NCBI RefSeq assembly: GCF_016938855.1
Contig: NZ_JAFHAP010000011.1
Location: 1-64,000, forward strand
Source: Polycladomyces zharkentensis
GTDB lineage: Bacteria > Bacillota > Bacilli > Thermoactinomycetales > JIR-001
Direction of reading: 5' to 3'
Length of the DNA: 64,000 nt
In this document: positions 61,972 to 64,000 of the stretch, in pieces
How positions within the stretch are numbered: position 1 is the stretch's first letter
Layout of the letters: every line of letters starts with the position of its first letter
Notes under the pieces: generated by a model
What the model was told of the DNA's origin: nothing
The model's input: the letters and a program-made list of their open reading frames with translations, nothing else
Databases searched by the model: none
Program-made: the position numbers and the translations under genes

Positions 61972-62071
61972 GAGTCCCACTGTATTTAGATCCCGTCCAT
62001 GGGCAGGGATGAGCTGAGACCCCTGATTTATCACGAGGCACACGATTGTTTGAATCGCAACGGGAAAGGAT

Positions 62072-62731
62072 GTGATTCCGATCGGGGTCTGCGAAAAAAT
62101 ATTGCCTTCTTTGCTGCAAGGGCTTGGAATCACGGTTCAGCTGACGATCTATTCGGCGATATTGGCCTTTTTCGTCTCCTTTTTGGCAGGGTTTGGACGT
62201 CTGTCGCGGTTTTATCCGCTCCGAGCGGTGTGCACTGTTTTTGTTGAAGTTTTTCGCGGAACCTCTTTGCTCGTTCAATTGTTTTGGCTTTATTTTGTCC
62301 TGCCGCAGCTCGGCATCTGGTTGTCGGCGGATTTGGCGGGTTTGCTCGCTCTCGGTCTTAACGCCGGGGCGTATGGATCAGAAATCGTCCGCAGCTCGAT
62401 ATTGGCCGTCCCCAAGGGGCAGATCGAAGCGGCTGTTGCGCTGAACATGACACCGGGGCAGAGGATGCGGAGTGTGATCCTGCCGCAGGCTTTCCGCATC
62501 ATGTTGCCATCTTTCGGTAATCTTTTCATCGAATTGTTGAAAGGAACCTCTTTGGTTTCCTTGATTACGATTTCTGATATGACATTTCAGGCGACAACCT
62601 TGCGGACCAATATGAATCAGCATACCCCTGAAATATTCGGTCTGTTGCTCATCTTGTATTTTCTCGTCGCCTATCCGCTGACGTTGGGCGTGCGTTGGTT
62701 GGAGCGCAGACTTTCAACGGGGAGGTCTTAA
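62072..62731 (+). CDS. ehuC: Ectoine/hydroxyectoine ABC transporter, permease EhuC
   Basis: This 219-residue polar-amino-acid-type permease has about five membrane segments and the EAA loop 'EAAVALNMTPGQRMRSVILP', which contacts the ATPase. 'VEVFRGTSLLVQLFWLYFVL' is a HisM-family signature. The start is uncertain: GTG 62072 has AAAGGA only two bases upstream. The stop is one base before ehuD. Confidence 0.9.
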   Translation: MIPIGVCEKILPSLLQGLGITVQLTIYSAILAFFVSFLAGFGRLSRFYPLRAVCTVFVEVFRGTSLLVQLFWLYFVLPQLGIWLSADLAGLLALGLNAGAYGSEIVRSSILAVPKGQIEAAVALNMTPGQRMRSVILPQAFRIMLPSFGNLFIELLKGTSLVSLITISDMTFQATTLRTNMNQHTPEIFGLLLILYFLVAYPLTLGVRWLERRLSTGRS

Positions 62732-62732
62732 C

Positions 62733-63404
62733 GTGGGATGGTCTTGGACGTTTACTTTGCAAATTTTACCGCAACTGCTCGATGCCGTGAAGATTACGAT
62801 TGGTGCGACGATCGTCTCCTATTTGATTGCACTTGTCGGCGGTCTGTTGATCGCCTTTGCACGACGGTCTGAGGTCAAGCTTTTGTCATGGGTGACCGGC
62901 GGTTTTATCGAATTTGTGCGCAGCACACCGCCATTGGTTCAGTTGTTCTTCATTTTTTATGTGGCACCTCATTTTGGATTGAGGTTGTCTCCTTTCACGG
63001 CTGGTGTACTGGGATTGGGCATTCACTATAGCACCTATCTGTCGGAGGTATACAGGGCAGGTATTGACGCGGTCCCGCGCGGGCAATGGGAAGCTGCCGT
63101 CGCCCTCAACTTTTCAAAAACGCAAACGTGGATGCGGATTATTCTCCCGCAGGCCGTCCGGCCGATTGTTCCCGTATTGGGCAACTATTTGATCGTGATG
63201 TTTAAAGAAACGCCGCTTTTATCGGCAATCACGCTGATCGAGTTGCTGGGTCAAGCGCAAATTATCGGCTCCAATTCATTCCGCTATTTGGAACCCATTA
63301 CGCTTGTCGGGGTGTTTTTCCTCATATTGAGTTACCTTTCCTCACTCCTGGTACGCCGCTTGGAATCTTGGCTCCAACTCAATCAAAAAGGATTGATAAA
63401 CTGA
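62733..63404 (+). CDS. ehuD: Ectoine/hydroxyectoine ABC transporter, permease EhuD
   Basis: This 223-residue second permease forms a heterodimer with EhuC. It carries 'EFVRSTPPLVQLFFIFYV' and the EAA loop 'WEAAVALNFSKTQTWMRIIL'. It starts at GTG 62733 with GGGGAGG upstream. It is less than 20 bases from the ATPase gene. Confidence 0.92.
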   Translation: MGWSWTFTLQILPQLLDAVKITIGATIVSYLIALVGGLLIAFARRSEVKLLSWVTGGFIEFVRSTPPLVQLFFIFYVAPHFGLRLSPFTAGVLGLGIHYSTYLSEVYRAGIDAVPRGQWEAAVALNFSKTQTWMRIILPQAVRPIVPVLGNYLIVMFKETPLLSAITLIELLGQAQIIGSNSFRYLEPITLVGVFFLILSYLSSLLVRRLESWLQLNQKGLIN

Positions 63405-63419
63405 AGGGGTTTTGAGGTG

Positions 63420-64000
63420 ATGCATGTGAAATCGGATCGCATAAACCCAATTGTTCGTTACCGCAAGGTCAGCAAGTTCTATGGCAAAACTCAAGTGTTG
63501 CACGAAATCGATTTTGATTTGGCTCCTGCAGAAAAAGTAGCGGTAATCGGGCCGAGCGGGTCCGGCAAGACGACGTTTGCCCGTGTTTTGATGACGTTGG
63601 AAAGGCCGACGTCGGGTACGATTGAAGTTGACGGTGAGTTGCTCTGGCACAAAAAAAAGGGCGGGAAGCTTGTTCCGGCTGATGAAAAACATTTGCATCA
63701 AGTGCGCGGCAAAATCGGAATGGTGTTTCAGCAGTTTAATCTGTTTCCGCACATGAACATTTTGCGAAATGTGACGGAGGCACCGATCAAGGTATTGGGA
63801 TTGTCCAAGGAAGAAGCGATCGAGCAGGCCAAAACCATGTTGGATAAAGTAGGGTTGCTGGATAAGATCGACGCATATCCGTCACAATTATCCGGCGGTC
63901 AGCAGCAGCGGGTGGCGATTGCGCGTGCGTTGGTCATGCAACCCAAGATCATGTTGTTTGATGAGGTGACGTCTGCGTTGGACCCTGAGCTTGTCGGGGA
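63420..64000 (+). CDS. ehuA: Ectoine/hydroxyectoine ABC transporter ATPase EhuA (cut by window end)
   Basis: The N-terminal 193 residues of the importer's ATPase show Walker A 'GPSGSGKTT', the Q-loop 'FQQFNLFPHMNIL', the signature 'QLSGGQQQRVAIARAL' and Walker B 'IMLFDEVTSALDPE'. The rest is outside. ATG 63420 is directly after GAGGTG, while GTG 63426 has better spacing, so the start is uncertain by two codons. It is the last of ehuBCDA in this window. Confidence 0.92.
   Translation, partial: MHVKSDRINPIVRYRKVSKFYGKTQVLHEIDFDLAPAEKVAVIGPSGSGKTTFARVLMTLERPTSGTIEVDGELLWHKKKGGKLVPADEKHLHQVRGKIGMVFQQFNLFPHMNILRNVTEAPIKVLGLSKEEAIEQAKTMLDKVGLLDKIDAYPSQLSGGQQQRVAIARALVMQPKIMLFDEVTSALDPELVG

Noticed and set aside
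61972-62071. CTGAGA-like string between ehuB and ehuC that recalls a TPP riboswitch
   Set aside because: Only one short box fits; the second conserved TPP segment and the stems are absent.

Overview
The window looks like a chromosomal segment of a Gram-positive, endospore-former-type Bacillota. Gene order and proteins match the Bacillus subtilis trxB–yvcI–rapZ–yvcK–whiA–crh block and the clpP–tRNA–rpoN–cggR-gapA-pgk-tpiA-gpmI-eno–secG–rnr–smpB–ssrA block. Ribosome binding sites are strong AGGAGG types, GTG and TTG starts are common, and base composition is moderately GC-rich by eye. I infer Bacillales, possibly Thermoactinomycetaceae, but sequence alone does not prove the family.

Layout. 1–2.7 kb is a graveyard of site-specific recombinases (two tyrosine types, one serine type, all frameshifted or truncated) around an intact MerR regulator. 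2.8–4.4 kb (minus strand) is a yoaS–yozG–yoaT-like membrane/regulator operon. 4.6–6.8 kb is decayed DNA: fragments of an ECF41/SigJ-like sigma factor, a carboxymuconolactone-decarboxylase-like protein and a ribose-phosphate pyrophosphokinase paralogue. 6.8–16.6 kb is core: a TPR protein, thioredoxin, thioredoxin reductase, a CBS protein, Nudix hydrolase, glucokinase, RapZ, YvcK, WhiA, a Crh-locus HPr protein and a Yip1-like membrane protein. 16.7–23.4 kb is accessory: a drug-transporter remnant, then a YqhC-like AraC regulator facing an MFS pump, a zinc alcohol dehydrogenase, two aldo-keto reductases and an NAD(P)-binding protein, probably for carbonyl detoxification. 24–28.3 kb carries zwf, a cyclase-family hydrolase, cysteine dioxygenase, a PH-like membrane protein and TrmO.

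28.4–38.4 kb is a dense core block: clpP with a CtsR box over its −35, tRNA-Arg, rpoN, and the CggR-controlled lower-glycolysis operon with a clear CggR operator. A dead secreted trypsin-like protease follows. 39.4–46.2 kb holds secG, two carboxylesterases, an orphan 5S rRNA gene with its own promoter and terminator, and the trans-translation set rnr, smpB, tmRNA, then tRNA-Thr. 46.2–51.8 kb is a TetR/drug-efflux pair, another TetR regulator, a ChbG-like deacetylase and an MGT-type glycosyltransferase.

51.9–58.2 kb is a sigma-54-dependent diaminosugar or beta-glucoside PTS locus: a LevR/CelR-type activator, a near-perfect −24/−12 promoter, PTS IIB, IIC and IIA, and a GH4 6-phospho-beta-glucosidase. 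The sigma factor it needs, RpoN, is in the same window. 58.2–61 kb holds tRNA-Ala, a 40-residue small protein, an alpha/beta hydrolase and repeat/insertion debris, including a second copy of a structured 68-nt repeat also found after the dead protease. The window ends in an ehuBCDA-type ectoine/hydroxyectoine ABC importer, cut inside the ATPase gene.

No CRISPR array, prophage or obviously new defence system is visible. The most unusual items are the orphan 5S gene, the structured repeat pair, the hairpin between pgk and tpiA, the Crh-like protein that keeps His15, and the small protein at 59.1 kb.
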